From NCBI GenBank assembly GCA_002787155.1, contig PCVY01000060.1:1355-44362 (forward strand): 43,008 nt of DNA. The letters are read 5' to 3'. How positions within the stretch are numbered: the first letter of the stretch is position 1; the number at the start of each line of letters is the position of its first letter. This DNA is from Candidatus Abzuiibacterium crystallinum (GTDB lineage Bacteria > Omnitrophota > Omnitrophia > Omnitrophales > Abzuiibacteriaceae). The notes under the pieces are model-generated. The model had not been told where the DNA came from. It ran no database searches and worked only from the letters and a program-made list of their open reading frames with translations. Shown piece after piece: positions 16,962-24,658 of the stretch. The translations under genes were made by a program, and so were the position numbers.

Positions 16962-17330
16962 ATGAAGAAGATTTTAATCGTTGATGATGAGCCGGATATT
17001 TGTGAAGGCATTGCTTCCTATCTTGCGGAAGTAGGCTATCAAACCATGACTGCCACCCGCGGACAGGAAGGGTATGATTTAATTCTGAAAGAACGGCCTG
17101 ATCTCGTCATCTTAGACATTGCGCTTCCGGATTTAGACGGTACCGTTTTATACGAAAACCTACGCAAGGACCCCGCCATTGCGCAAACGCGCATCCTCTT
17201 TTTAACTGCGCTTGCGGCCGGCGCACCGGATCAATTTAAGGGAATTGACCGTGAAGATTACACCATCATTTCAAAACCGGTCAAGTTTGAAACGCTTCAG
17301 GCAGAAGTTGAGCGGATGCTCAAGTTATAA
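16962..17330 (+). CDS. Single-domain response regulator
   Basis: A 122-residue receiver domain with no output domain. Acidic pocket Asp8-Asp9 (IVDDEPD), phospho-acceptor Asp52 (ILDIALPD), a Thr in FLTAL, and the conserved Lys in SKPVKFETL. AGGAA lies 3 nt before the ATG; an in-frame start six codons upstream has no site. No kinase is adjacent, so it is an orphan; it may relay phosphate or act by protein contact. Confidence 0.9.
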   Translation: MKKILIVDDEPDICEGIASYLAEVGYQTMTATRGQEGYDLILKERPDLVILDIALPDLDGTVLYENLRKDPAIAQTRILFLTALAAGAPDQFKGIDREDYTIISKPVKFETLQAEVERMLKL

Positions 17331-17345
17331 CAAATCGCCCCGGGG

Positions 17346-17888
17346 TCAGACCCCCCTGGTTTTGACACCACACTTAGAATGATGCAAAAAATGGTACGCC
17401 GCAATCCCCATTGCCACACCGACATTCAGTGAGTTCTTCTCACCCAGCATGGGAATATCAATCAGAACGTCTGCTAAATCAATGATGGCGGTATCCACAC
17501 CGGAGACTTCATTGCCTGCGACCAAGCAAACAGGAAAAATAGGTTTAAAATCAGCATAAGACACACTTTGAGTCGTATGCTCCATCACCACAATTTGATA
17601 TCCCTTGGCCTTCAGCTCTTTTAATAAGGGCACTGCTTGCCGACGATATTCCCATGGGACGGACGTCTCGGCTCCTAAAGCTGTTTTGGTAATGGCGCGC
17701 TCGGGCGGCTTCCCTGAAATACCGCAAAGATAAAGCTTCTCGGCACGCATGCCGTCTGCTGTGCGAAAAACAGACCCAACATTGTAAAGACTGCGGACAT
17801 CGTTGAGACAAATGGAAACCGGTGTGCGCGGTAAAAACGCGTTTTGTGATCTTAAAGTCAGGATTTCCGGGTGAGTCAGTTTACGCAT
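17346..17888 (-). CDS. SpoU/TrmH-family RNA 2'-O-methyltransferase
   Basis: A 180-residue SPOUT methylase acting on tRNA or rRNA ribose. Motif 1 is LNDVRSLYNVGSVFRTADG, motif 2 CLVAGNEVSGV, motif 3 IPMLGEKNSLNVGVAMGIAAYHFL, which form the knotted SAM pocket. It lacks the extra N-terminal substrate domain of RlmB and the C-terminal extension of TrmH, so the target site is open. The ATG is chosen over a TTG two codons earlier. Confidence 0.88.
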   Translation of the reverse strand: MRKLTHPEILTLRSQNAFLPRTPVSICLNDVRSLYNVGSVFRTADGMRAEKLYLCGISGKPPERAITKTALGAETSVPWEYRRQAVPLLKELKAKGYQIVVMEHTTQSVSYADFKPIFPVCLVAGNEVSGVDTAIIDLADVLIDIPMLGEKNSLNVGVAMGIAAYHFLHHSKCGVKTRGV

Positions 17889-17894
17889 GATCAA

Positions 17895-18018
17895 TAGCGT
17901 TTAGCGCATAGCGGAAAAGTAATAATGCGAACCGGAATAATGATCAATGACAACAACAGAATGCTCTCGCTTCGAGACCCGAGCCATCTATCCGCTAAAC
18001 CCTGTACGCTAAACGCTA
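17895..18018. repeat. Palindrome between the deaminase and SpoU genes
   Basis: TAGCGTTTAGCG (17895-17906) and CGCTAAACGCTA (18007-18018) are perfect 12-bp inverted arms; an inner pair TAGCGG/CCGCTA extends them. The right arm contains the deaminase stop codon. The loop of about 100 bp has no gene. Confidence 0.65.
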
Positions 18019-19014
18019 AACTTTTAATTTTCGAATTTTAATACCGGCCTCTTTTAACAAATGGAGGGCCGTACCGCCCAGCGGATATTGCACATTATAA
18101 ACGACTTCGCCGATACCGCTGTTGATGATCATTTTGGTACACATCAGGCACGGCGAAAAAGTGGTGTAGAGGGTCGAGCCGCTGATATTGACGCCATGAT
18201 AGGCGGCCTGCACAATCGCGTTCTCTTCTCCGTGCGAGCAGAGACACTCTTCTAACTTAGTACCTGAGGTTGAAAAAGAATTACAGCGGGGACATCCGCC
18301 TTCATTGCAATTTTTAACGCCGCGGGGCGTGCCATTATAGCCTGTTGAAATAATGCGCCTGTCTTTCACAATGACAGCCGCTACTTTTCTTTTAACGCAG
18401 TTTGACCGAAGCGCGACGACCCGGGCAATACCCATAAAATAATCGTCCCAGCCGGGCCTCTCTTTTTTTTTTGCGGCTTTCATGACCAGTTTTGCAATCG
18501 CATCGTGAAGCTCATCCAGCGTCCCGGCATTCGAAACCGTAAAATCTGCCATGTGAAGCGTTTGATTGAGCTGCTGATCACTGCCAATTTTGCTTTTACC
18601 TTCTACCCGTTCCAACTGCTGAAACGCTTGTAAAGTTTTGGGGTCATTTTCGCGCGCACGCGACTTAATCCGTTCGAAACGAATTTTAGCCGGCGCCGTG
18701 ACTTCAAAAAGCACAAACCCTTTGCGCGATTTTAATGCTCTCACCTCTTCAGGATGACGGATGGAATCAATGACATAATGACGGTCGATATCGAGATCGT
18801 CCAATAGGCGGCTTGCTAAAACACCGGCGCCATGGTTCTGGCGCAATTGGTTGCCGGCCTGAATCAGGTTTTTGCGGGTAATCGGTTTTTTTCGGCGTTT
18901 AAGTTCTTGGCGCACCACATCGGAGAGAGATTTGTATTCAAAACCTCTGGCCGAGAGAAATTTAGCCACTTCTCCCTTCCCCGATCCGTTTTTACCCGTC
19001 AGTCCGATGAGCAT
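18016..19014 (-). CDS. P-loop kinase-like / dCMP deaminase fusion
   Basis: 332 residues in two parts. Residues 1-180 are a P-loop fold like dephospho-CoA or nucleoside monophosphate kinases: GLTGKNGSGKG (Lys13, adenylate-kinase style GKG), a DSIRHPEEV strand, and an R-rich lid (RFERIKSRARENDP). Residues 187-332 are a deoxycytidylate deaminase: Zn ligands His261, Cys289 and Cys292 with catalytic Glu263 (CSHGEENAI, SPCLMCTKMI), and a Cys-rich insert (Cys236, 241, 244, 257, 259) as in T4-type dCMP deaminase. It would make dUMP for thymidylate synthesis; the kinase part may phosphorylate a nucleotide or sense it. Confidence 0.88.
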   Translation of the reverse strand: MLIGLTGKNGSGKGEVAKFLSARGFEYKSLSDVVRQELKRRKKPITRKNLIQAGNQLRQNHGAGVLASRLLDDLDIDRHYVIDSIRHPEEVRALKSRKGFVLFEVTAPAKIRFERIKSRARENDPKTLQAFQQLERVEGKSKIGSDQQLNQTLHMADFTVSNAGTLDELHDAIAKLVMKAAKKKERPGWDDYFMGIARVVALRSNCVKRKVAAVIVKDRRIISTGYNGTPRGVKNCNEGGCPRCNSFSTSGTKLEECLCSHGEENAIVQAAYHGVNISGSTLYTTFSPCLMCTKMIINSGIGEVVYNVQYPLGGTALHLLKEAGIKIRKLKV

Positions 19015-19028
19015 AATGACCTATTCTA

Positions 19029-20522
19029 TCAGACCAAAAAATCTTCGGCAACGATGTTCCCTCGGTTTAAAATACATGAGGGATCAAGCGCTTTCTTTAA
19101 AGCAGCCATCTCCTGAAGCGCCTCACGGCCTACCATTTCGGCAAAATATTCCCGTTTCAACTTGCCGATGCCGTGTTCAGCTGAAATGGTACCGCCCAGC
19201 CGGTTCACCAAGCGCATTAAATCCCAATAAAGCGCTTTGGCGCGTTTACGTTCCTCATCGTTTTTGGGCATGATATTGAGATGAAGATGGCTGTCGCCGA
19301 TATGGCCGAATGTCACATAAGACAATCCTTCTTTTGCCAGCGCATGCTGCTGAAAATCAAGCAGCGTAAACAAGGTATGCGATGGCACTGCCATATCGGT
19401 GCTAATTTTGATTTGGTTATGGGTGCGGAGCCAGGCATTCACTTTAGCGGGAAGCGCATGGCGGAATTCACGAAACTCTTCTCTTAGTTCTTCGGAATTT
19501 GCTACCCAGGTTTCCGAAGCGAGCGAATTAAAACGGCGGCCTATCTCGTACCAAAGATTCATCAGCGTTCTTTCATCGGATTCATCCATATATTCTTGTT
19601 CGATCAGGATGGCAGCTTGTGCATGCTTGGGAATATGCGGGTAATCGGGCCGGATGAGCTGGAGAGATCTGCAATCAAAATATTCAATGGCGCGCGCTTC
19701 CAATTGACCGGCCTGTTTTGCAAAACGGTTCGCCAACGAAATGGTTTTGATTTCCCGAACAAACATCCAGGCGTCTTTTTCATCCCTAAAAAATATCACC
19801 AACGCCAGCACATGCGGTGGGGCTGGAATTAAGCCAACTTCAATTTCGGTTACCACCCCTAAGGTGCCTTCGGCTCCGATAAACAAATCGATCAAATCCA
19901 TTTCGGGGTAAATAAAATAACCCGCTGAATTTTTAGTCAGTTTTTGATTGAGAGTGTATTTTCGAGGCAGTGATATCTTTTTTTCTTTTCCGGATTTTGT
20001 CAGAAATTGAATTTGACCGAGTCGATCAGCTTTCCATTGGCCGCGCCGGACGGAAATTGCTTCCCCTGTCGGCAAAACGACTTCCAGCCTTCTAATCCAT
20101 TGGCGCGTGGCGCCATATTTAAAAGCGCGCGGCCCTGAAGCATTGGTAGCCGCGTTGCCGCCTAAGAATGCCTTCCGCTCACCCGGATCAGGCGGATACA
20201 TCAAGTGCCGCTTCGCCGTTTCGCGTTGAAGCTCTTCCAAGGTAACCCCCGGCTCGATGACCGCAAAACCGGCTTCAATGGTTTGAATCCGATTTAATTG
20301 ATCCGTCGCGAGTATCTGACCGCCCTCAGGAACCGCCGCACCCGTTAAACCTGTCCGGTTTCCGGAAACCGTCATAGGCTCTCGTTTTCGACTTGCTTGT
20401 TCTAAAATCCCGCTGATGTCCCGTGTGCTTTCAGGTAAAATCAAACCGCTGGCCTTGCCTTTCAGTAACGAAGCATCCTGCAGGTAATTTTCGATGATTT
20501 TGGGTTCGGTTTTAGTAATCAT
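19029..20522 (-). CDS. FAD-linked oxidase, GlcD / D-lactate dehydrogenase type
   Basis: A 497-residue flavoprotein of the VAO/PCMH fold that oxidises 2-hydroxy acids such as D-lactate, glycolate or D-2-hydroxyglutarate. The FAD domain has LPESTRDISGILEQA, VSGNRTGLTGAAVPEGG, MYPPDPGERKAFLGGNAATNASG and the GAEGTLGVVTEIEV loop. The C-terminal domain has TFGHIGDSHLHLNIMP (metal and substrate His) and SAEHGIGKLKREYF. No GlcE/GlcF partner or iron-sulfur domain is adjacent, so the electron acceptor is unknown. The specific substrate is not assignable. Confidence 0.9.
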   Translation of the reverse strand: MITKTEPKIIENYLQDASLLKGKASGLILPESTRDISGILEQASRKREPMTVSGNRTGLTGAAVPEGGQILATDQLNRIQTIEAGFAVIEPGVTLEELQRETAKRHLMYPPDPGERKAFLGGNAATNASGPRAFKYGATRQWIRRLEVVLPTGEAISVRRGQWKADRLGQIQFLTKSGKEKKISLPRKYTLNQKLTKNSAGYFIYPEMDLIDLFIGAEGTLGVVTEIEVGLIPAPPHVLALVIFFRDEKDAWMFVREIKTISLANRFAKQAGQLEARAIEYFDCRSLQLIRPDYPHIPKHAQAAILIEQEYMDESDERTLMNLWYEIGRRFNSLASETWVANSEELREEFREFRHALPAKVNAWLRTHNQIKISTDMAVPSHTLFTLLDFQQHALAKEGLSYVTFGHIGDSHLHLNIMPKNDEERKRAKALYWDLMRLVNRLGGTISAEHGIGKLKREYFAEMVGREALQEMAALKKALDPSCILNRGNIVAEDFLV

Positions 20523-20611
20523 GCCGCTTGAGGCCGGTTTAGGATATAATAAAAGTTTATGTGTTTATTCTATATGACGCATGGGTTGCATGCAACTGAT
20601 TGGAAATCAAA

Positions 20612-21481
20612 ATGACTAAATATCATTCCATTAAACGCGGTATTCTTTTCATGATTGCGGCTGCTTTTTGCTTTGGCACGATGACCGCTTTTGTCAAAAT
20701 GGCGACGCAAACCATGCCGCCTTTTGAAATCGTTTTCTTTCGCAGTTTCTTGGGCGGTCTTTTAATCGCAGCGCTTATGTGGAAACGCCGCGTTTCTTTC
20801 ATCGGAAAACACCCCCGGCTTTTGGCTTTCAGGGGTTTGTGCGGCTTTCTGGCTTTGTCCATGCATTTTTACGCCATCTCACAAATTAATTTGGGTTCGG
20901 CCGTGATTTTAAATTTCACTTCGCCCATTTTCGTCGCCATGATTGCATATATATATTTGAAAGAAAATATTTCCCGTATCTTATGGCTTCTAACCGTGAT
21001 CTGTTTTGCGGGTCTTTATTTCTTGGTCGGAACTCAATTTGCGATCAAACCATTTCCCATCTTAATTGGTTTGTTTTCCGGATTCTGGGCCGCGGTGGCT
21101 TATTCGACCATTCGTTTGTCGCACCCTCAGGAATCCTCACTCACCATCATTTTTTATTTTACCGTCATTGCTTCTGTTGGCTCACTGCCGTTTTTGCGGT
21201 TAGGATTTCATATGCCGATCGGCGCTGAATGGGTACCCGTGGCCGGTGTTGTTGTTTGCTCTTTTTTTGGTCAGTTGTTTGTGACGCAAGCTGTCCGTGA
21301 AGCGCCGGCTTCTGTCGTGAGCCCTTTCTCCTACCTCACGCCGGTTCTCTCCTTTGCTTACGGGTATTTGATTTGGGGCGATCCCATCACGGGGCGTATG
21401 TTATTCGGCGTTTTGTTGATTGTTGTCAGCGGAACGTTCATTTACACCACCCAGCGCCGTCCTGAACCGGCCATGGATTAG
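20612..21481 (+). CDS. EamA/DMT-family permease
   Basis: A 289-residue carrier with ten hydrophobic helices in two EamA repeats (about 10-135 and 150-285). It carries FRSFLGGLLIAALMW, SAVILNFTSPIFVAMIAYIYLKE and SPFSYLTPVLSFAYGYLIWGDP, the typical DMT repeat ends. The substrate is not predictable. ATG is preferred to a TTG four codons before. It converges with the TetR gene, sharing 4 bp at the stops, so no terminator separates them. Confidence 0.88.
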   Translation: MTKYHSIKRGILFMIAAAFCFGTMTAFVKMATQTMPPFEIVFFRSFLGGLLIAALMWKRRVSFIGKHPRLLAFRGLCGFLALSMHFYAISQINLGSAVILNFTSPIFVAMIAYIYLKENISRILWLLTVICFAGLYFLVGTQFAIKPFPILIGLFSGFWAAVAYSTIRLSHPQESSLTIIFYFTVIASVGSLPFLRLGFHMPIGAEWVPVAGVVVCSFFGQLFVTQAVREAPASVVSPFSYLTPVLSFAYGYLIWGDPITGRMLFGVLLIVVSGTFIYTTQRRPEPAMD

Positions 21482-22062
21482 TCAGCGCAGATAATATTGA
21501 TGAGGAATTCAATGTTGCGGCGAAGGGTGCCGGGGTCTTGGTAAGCGCGGGCTAAAAGGTAGGCACCTTGGATTTGACACAAAATGGCTTCTGCCGCTTC
21601 GCGCGGGATCAACGAACGGCGGAATTCATCTTCTTCGATTCCCTCTTCAATCACGCTTTCCAAATAAGAAGAGTACCGAATAAAATAATCATTGAGCTTC
21701 TCTTGAAACCGTTGGTTATGGTCACCCATCTCGGCAACCAAATTGCCAAACGGATCGCCCATTTTACCCTGATTTCTTTCGAAGGTTTCGATTAAATGCG
21801 CCACCAGTTTTTCTAACCGATCCTTGGGCGAAAGCGCCTTGTCTTGTAAAATGCCCTGCCAAATTTCATCGTCAACCTTGGCCAACATTTCGCTCAAAGC
21901 AGCAATGGCAATGTCTTCTTTGCTCTTAAAATGGTAATAGAAATTGCTCTTTTGAACTTGGCTTTCTTTGAGAATATCATCCACACTCACACGGCTAAAA
22001 CCTTGCTCGCCCATGAGTTTGACGGTGGCATCCAGAATTTTAAATTTATTTCGTCGTCCCAT
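21478..22062 (-). CDS. TetR-family transcriptional regulator
   Basis: A 194-residue repressor-type protein. The N-terminal helix-turn-helix reads ILDATVKLMGEQGFSRVSVDDILKES, then VQKSNFYYHFKSKEDIAIAAL, the TetR signature. The C-terminal ligand domain (GMLA-free, helical, ending LRRNIEFLINII) resembles the AcuR/YxaF-like TetR_C groups that sense aldehydes or acids. The start at MGRRNK is chosen; upstream sequence is repetitive. Its target may be itself or the convergent EamA gene; no operator is evident. Confidence 0.88.
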   Translation of the reverse strand: MGRRNKFKILDATVKLMGEQGFSRVSVDDILKESQVQKSNFYYHFKSKEDIAIAALSEMLAKVDDEIWQGILQDKALSPKDRLEKLVAHLIETFERNQGKMGDPFGNLVAEMGDHNQRFQEKLNDYFIRYSSYLESVIEEGIEEDEFRRSLIPREAAEAILCQIQGAYLLARAYQDPGTLRRNIEFLINIICAD

Positions 22063-22067
22063 AGCGG

Positions 22068-22150
22068 TCAGGTCACAAAGACACAACGACACAAGGTCAC
22101 AAGATGATGGGTTTCGTTGTGACTTTGTATCTTTGTGTTTTTGTATCCTA
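22068..22150. repeat. CACAA-rich imperfect palindrome upstream of the TetR gene
   Basis: CACAAAGACACAACGACACAA-like sequence on the left is met by a loosely complementary TCGTTGTG and CTTTGTG on the right. Short CACAA units repeat within each arm. It occupies all of the TetR 5' spacer. Confidence 0.5.
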
Positions 22151-22153
22151 TGC

Positions 22154-22516
22154 TCACTTTTTTAGCTCTCTTGGAAGCTGATTAATTTTTGCCGCTAAGA
22201 TAAAATCATTTTCCGACAATCCGCCGATGGCGTGGGTGTTAAGATCGATGGATAATCTTCGGTATCCCGTTAAGTGGAGATCGGGGTGATGACCTTCGTC
22301 TTCGGCTATCTTTCCAATGGCATTAATAAAATTGAGTGCCGCTTGAAAATCTTTCATGACATATTGAGCATTCATGCTGGTCCCGTCCCGATTCAGCTGC
22401 CAACCGGGAACGCTTGATAAGTATTGTTCGGCTTGTGCTTTGGTTAGTTTAGGAACACCGCCTTCGCAAGGCAAGCATTTTTTCTGGGTAAGTTCTTTTG
22501 TGTTTGGCTGAGTCAT
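22154..22516 (-). CDS. phhB: Pterin-4a-carbinolamine dehydratase
   Basis: A 120-residue enzyme that dehydrates 4a-hydroxytetrahydrobiopterin, or serves as a pterin-related moonlighting protein in bacteria without aromatic hydroxylases. The active-site motif EDEGHHPDL, the preceding AALNFINAIGKIAE helix and the closing THAIGGLSENDFILAAKI are all family marks. A short N-terminal extension CLPCEGGVPKL is common in bacterial members. It overlaps the lipoprotein gene by 4 bp (ATGA). No phenylalanine hydroxylase is in the window. Confidence 0.93.
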   Translation of the reverse strand: MTQPNTKELTQKKCLPCEGGVPKLTKAQAEQYLSSVPGWQLNRDGTSMNAQYVMKDFQAALNFINAIGKIAEDEGHHPDLHLTGYRRLSIDLNTHAIGGLSENDFILAAKINQLPRELKK

Positions 22517-22752
22517 GACGATGCGTTTGTCACGCTAGGGGTTTGATCCTTTTGCATTAACGCTTGCGTGTCAAACCCGTAAGTTCGTTCGGCGTATTCA
22601 CCCGGTTTCCGGCTAACATAAGCCGCGCCGCCCCATAAGCGAATACATCCTGTTAAGAGATAGCATAACACAAGACACATTGCAACTGTCAACAGACATC
22701 TTACGGCATGTCCTTTTTCTCTCGGGTTGTTTTGCATAGCCGTTTTAACCAT
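22513..22752 (-). CDS. Small lipoprotein
   Basis: A 79-residue protein with a basic N-terminus, hydrophobic stretch LLTVAMCLVLCYLLTGC and lipobox LTGC (Cys36). The mature part is about 44 residues (IRLWGGAAYVSRKPGEYAERTYGFDTQ) with no known family. Its ATG shares one base with the stop of the preceding gene (TAATG), so it is translationally coupled. The pairing with a TIGR04073-like protein suggests a common envelope role. Confidence 0.7.
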   Translation of the reverse strand: MVKTAMQNNPREKGHAVRCLLTVAMCLVLCYLLTGCIRLWGGAAYVSRKPGEYAERTYGFDTQALMQKDQTPSVTNASS

Positions 22753-23051
22753 TAGATAAAAAAGAGGCCGTATTTCGCGTAAGGTGCTCCACCGACCGCC
22801 ATATCCACCACGCCGCCGATCAAACTCGCCGTTGTTTTATAAACACCCGTCAAAGCGCCGCCGATCGGCCCGAATGGTAACTGAAAAAGCCCTTTGCCAA
22901 TATCAATCGGGATGTAAAAAGGGGCTGTTAGCACTTTCAGCAGGCCGTTAACTAACCGTGCATCATCAGCCATGGCGTGAGGTGGGAACGTAAGAAATGA
23001 TAAAATAAAAAATAGAAGAAGCAGCAGACTGATGTTTTTATTTTTTATCAT
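22752..23051 (-). CDS. Exported protein resembling the TIGR04073 family
   Basis: 99 residues: a signal peptide (NISLLLLLFFILSFLTF, cut near AMA-DD), then a Gly-rich region ARLVNGLLKVLTAPFYIPID, GPIGGALTGVYKTTASLIGGVVDMAVGG and a C-terminal YAKYGLFF. The order 'start of a short repeat - small-residue helices - aromatic end' resembles exosortase-associated TIGR04073 proteins, an assignment made by eye only. No exosortase or PEP-CTERM protein is seen. First gene of the three-gene envelope/pterin operon. Confidence 0.6.
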   Translation of the reverse strand: MIKNKNISLLLLLFFILSFLTFPPHAMADDARLVNGLLKVLTAPFYIPIDIGKGLFQLPFGPIGGALTGVYKTTASLIGGVVDMAVGGAPYAKYGLFFI

Positions 23052-23143
23052 GCGGCCAGTCTTTCAGTATGCAATATTCTAATGTAAGTGAGAACTGAAT
23101 ACCAATGTTTTCGGGGCCAAATTTCATAGCGGCAGCTTGCCCG

Positions 23144-23761
23144 TTACCAGCGGCAGCCGAGCGCTTGAAGGTCCGAGACAAGCTGATCGCGACTCACATA
23201 CCGGATCCCATGCATCCCTTCCCGTCTGGCGCCTTCTACAAAATCAGGGATGTCATCTATAAAAACGGACTGTGCCGGAATAGCTTTAGTTTCTCGTAAG
23301 GCGATTCGGTAGATTTCCGGCTCTGGTTTGCGGTGTCCGACTTCATGAGAAGGAAAACAACGCTGAAAGTGTTTGAGAACCGGATACCCTGACTTTAAGT
23401 AATCAAAATGAAGTGCATTGGTATTGGAAATTAAGAAAAGCGAGTATTCTTTTTTAAGAGACTCAACGAGTTCTTTCATGCCCTCATTTTCCCAGAAAAT
23501 ATCATTCCAAATATCCGCGAATTCATGGAACGAAATTTGTCCCTTCAAACGCTGCTGCATTTGATGAAAGAAATCCTCCGAACTGATGCGCCCGGTTGTG
23601 TAATGGCGTTCCAATCCTGAGACAAAGGCTTCCTGCCAGATAAGGTTTTCATTGCAATTCAGCCGCTCGGCTAATCTGCGGCAGGCTCGGTGTGCATCAA
23701 ATTTGATCAACACTTCTCCGAGGTCAAAAAAAATGGCTTTAATGTCAGTCGGGGCTCTCAT
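23144..23761 (-). CDS. HAD-superfamily hydrolase, YihX-like
   Basis: A 205-residue HAD with motif I FFDLGEVLIKFD (nucleophile Asp13), motif II SNTNALHF, motif III Lys in HRKPEPEIY, and motif IV FIDDIPDFVEGAR. The second Asp of the usual DxD is replaced by Gly15, as in the YihX (glucose-1-phosphatase) and epoxide-hydrolase-like subfamily. The cap is the alpha-helical C1 type. Substrate is unknown. It overlaps era by 4 bp (ATGA). Confidence 0.88.
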   Translation of the reverse strand: MRAPTDIKAIFFDLGEVLIKFDAHRACRRLAERLNCNENLIWQEAFVSGLERHYTTGRISSEDFFHQMQQRLKGQISFHEFADIWNDIFWENEGMKELVESLKKEYSLFLISNTNALHFDYLKSGYPVLKHFQRCFPSHEVGHRKPEPEIYRIALRETKAIPAQSVFIDDIPDFVEGARREGMHGIRYVSRDQLVSDLQALGCRW

Positions 23762-24657
23762 TCAATGCCGCCCTCATGTTCAAGCTGATCCAGGAATTTT
23801 TCATCGTCTTTCCATTTTTCATACACTTTGACCTTCAACTCTAAGAAAACCCGCCGGTCTAGAAAAGGCTCAATTTCTTTCCTCGCTTCCGACCCGATGC
23901 GCTTGATCATCTCACCCCCGGCTCCGATAATAATTTTCTTTTGGGAGTCTTTTTCGACAATGACCGTTGCGTGAATGTAAACCAGCTGATCCGACCGATC
24001 TTTGAATTCATCGATGGTAACGGCAGAAGCGTAAGGTATTTCTTGCTTGGTGGATCGGAACACTTTCTCGCGGATCATTTCGGCGATCACGAAGCGCTCG
24101 GTTTGATCCGAAATTTGCTCTTCCGGAAAATAAGGCGGGCTTTGCGGCAGTAATTCAAACAGCAATTCAATGACTTCCTTTTGATTGATCCCCTGCAAAG
24201 CCGAGACCGGAAAGATGTCGCGAAATTGAAAGAGAGATTGATATGTTTCCAAGATGGGAAGCAGCTCGACTTTGTTAATGAGATCCACTTTATTCACCAG
24301 CAAAATCGTAGGTTTATTTGCATTCTTGATTTGTTCCAGAGCTTGTTTGTTTTTTTGGTTCGGCAAAGCAGGTTCAACCAGCCACAAAACCACATCCGCA
24401 TCTTCTAGTGAACTTTGTGCATGGAGCGCCATGCGGTGGCTCAATTTATCCTTAGGCTGATGAATGCCCGGTGTATCTAAAAAGACAATTTGCCCGCGTT
24501 CGTCCGTCAAAATGCCCCGTATGACCTGACGGGTGGTTTGCGGCTTGGGCGAGACCCCGGCTATTTTTTGGCCGACCGCCGCATTGAGCCAAGTAGATTT
24601 ACCGACATTAGGGACACCAACAATTGCCACAAAGCCTGCTTTGCCTGAGGTCGTCAT
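23758..24657 (-). CDS. era: GTPase Era
   Basis: A 299-residue GTPase needed for 16S rRNA maturation and 30S assembly. G1 is GVPNVGKST, G2 TTRQVIRGI, G3 DTPGIHQP, G4 NKVD, G5 SALQG, then a C-terminal KH domain with GAGGEMIKRIGSEARKEIE. The length is exactly family-typical when started at MTTSGKAG, 1 nt after the preceding stop; the longer frame adds 59 residues that merely read through the end of that gene. Confidence 0.96.
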   Translation of the reverse strand: MTTSGKAGFVAIVGVPNVGKSTWLNAAVGQKIAGVSPKPQTTRQVIRGILTDERGQIVFLDTPGIHQPKDKLSHRMALHAQSSLEDADVVLWLVEPALPNQKNKQALEQIKNANKPTILLVNKVDLINKVELLPILETYQSLFQFRDIFPVSALQGINQKEVIELLFELLPQSPPYFPEEQISDQTERFVIAEMIREKVFRSTKQEIPYASAVTIDEFKDRSDQLVYIHATVIVEKDSQKKIIIGAGGEMIKRIGSEARKEIEPFLDRRVFLELKVKVYEKWKDDEKFLDQLEHEGGIE

Positions 24658-24658
24658 T

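Noticed and set aside
18016-19014. AvcID anti-phage system
   Set aside because: The protein is much shorter than AvcD, no AvcI RNA or defence neighbour is visible, and surrounding genes are housekeeping. A metabolic dCMP deaminase fusion is simpler.
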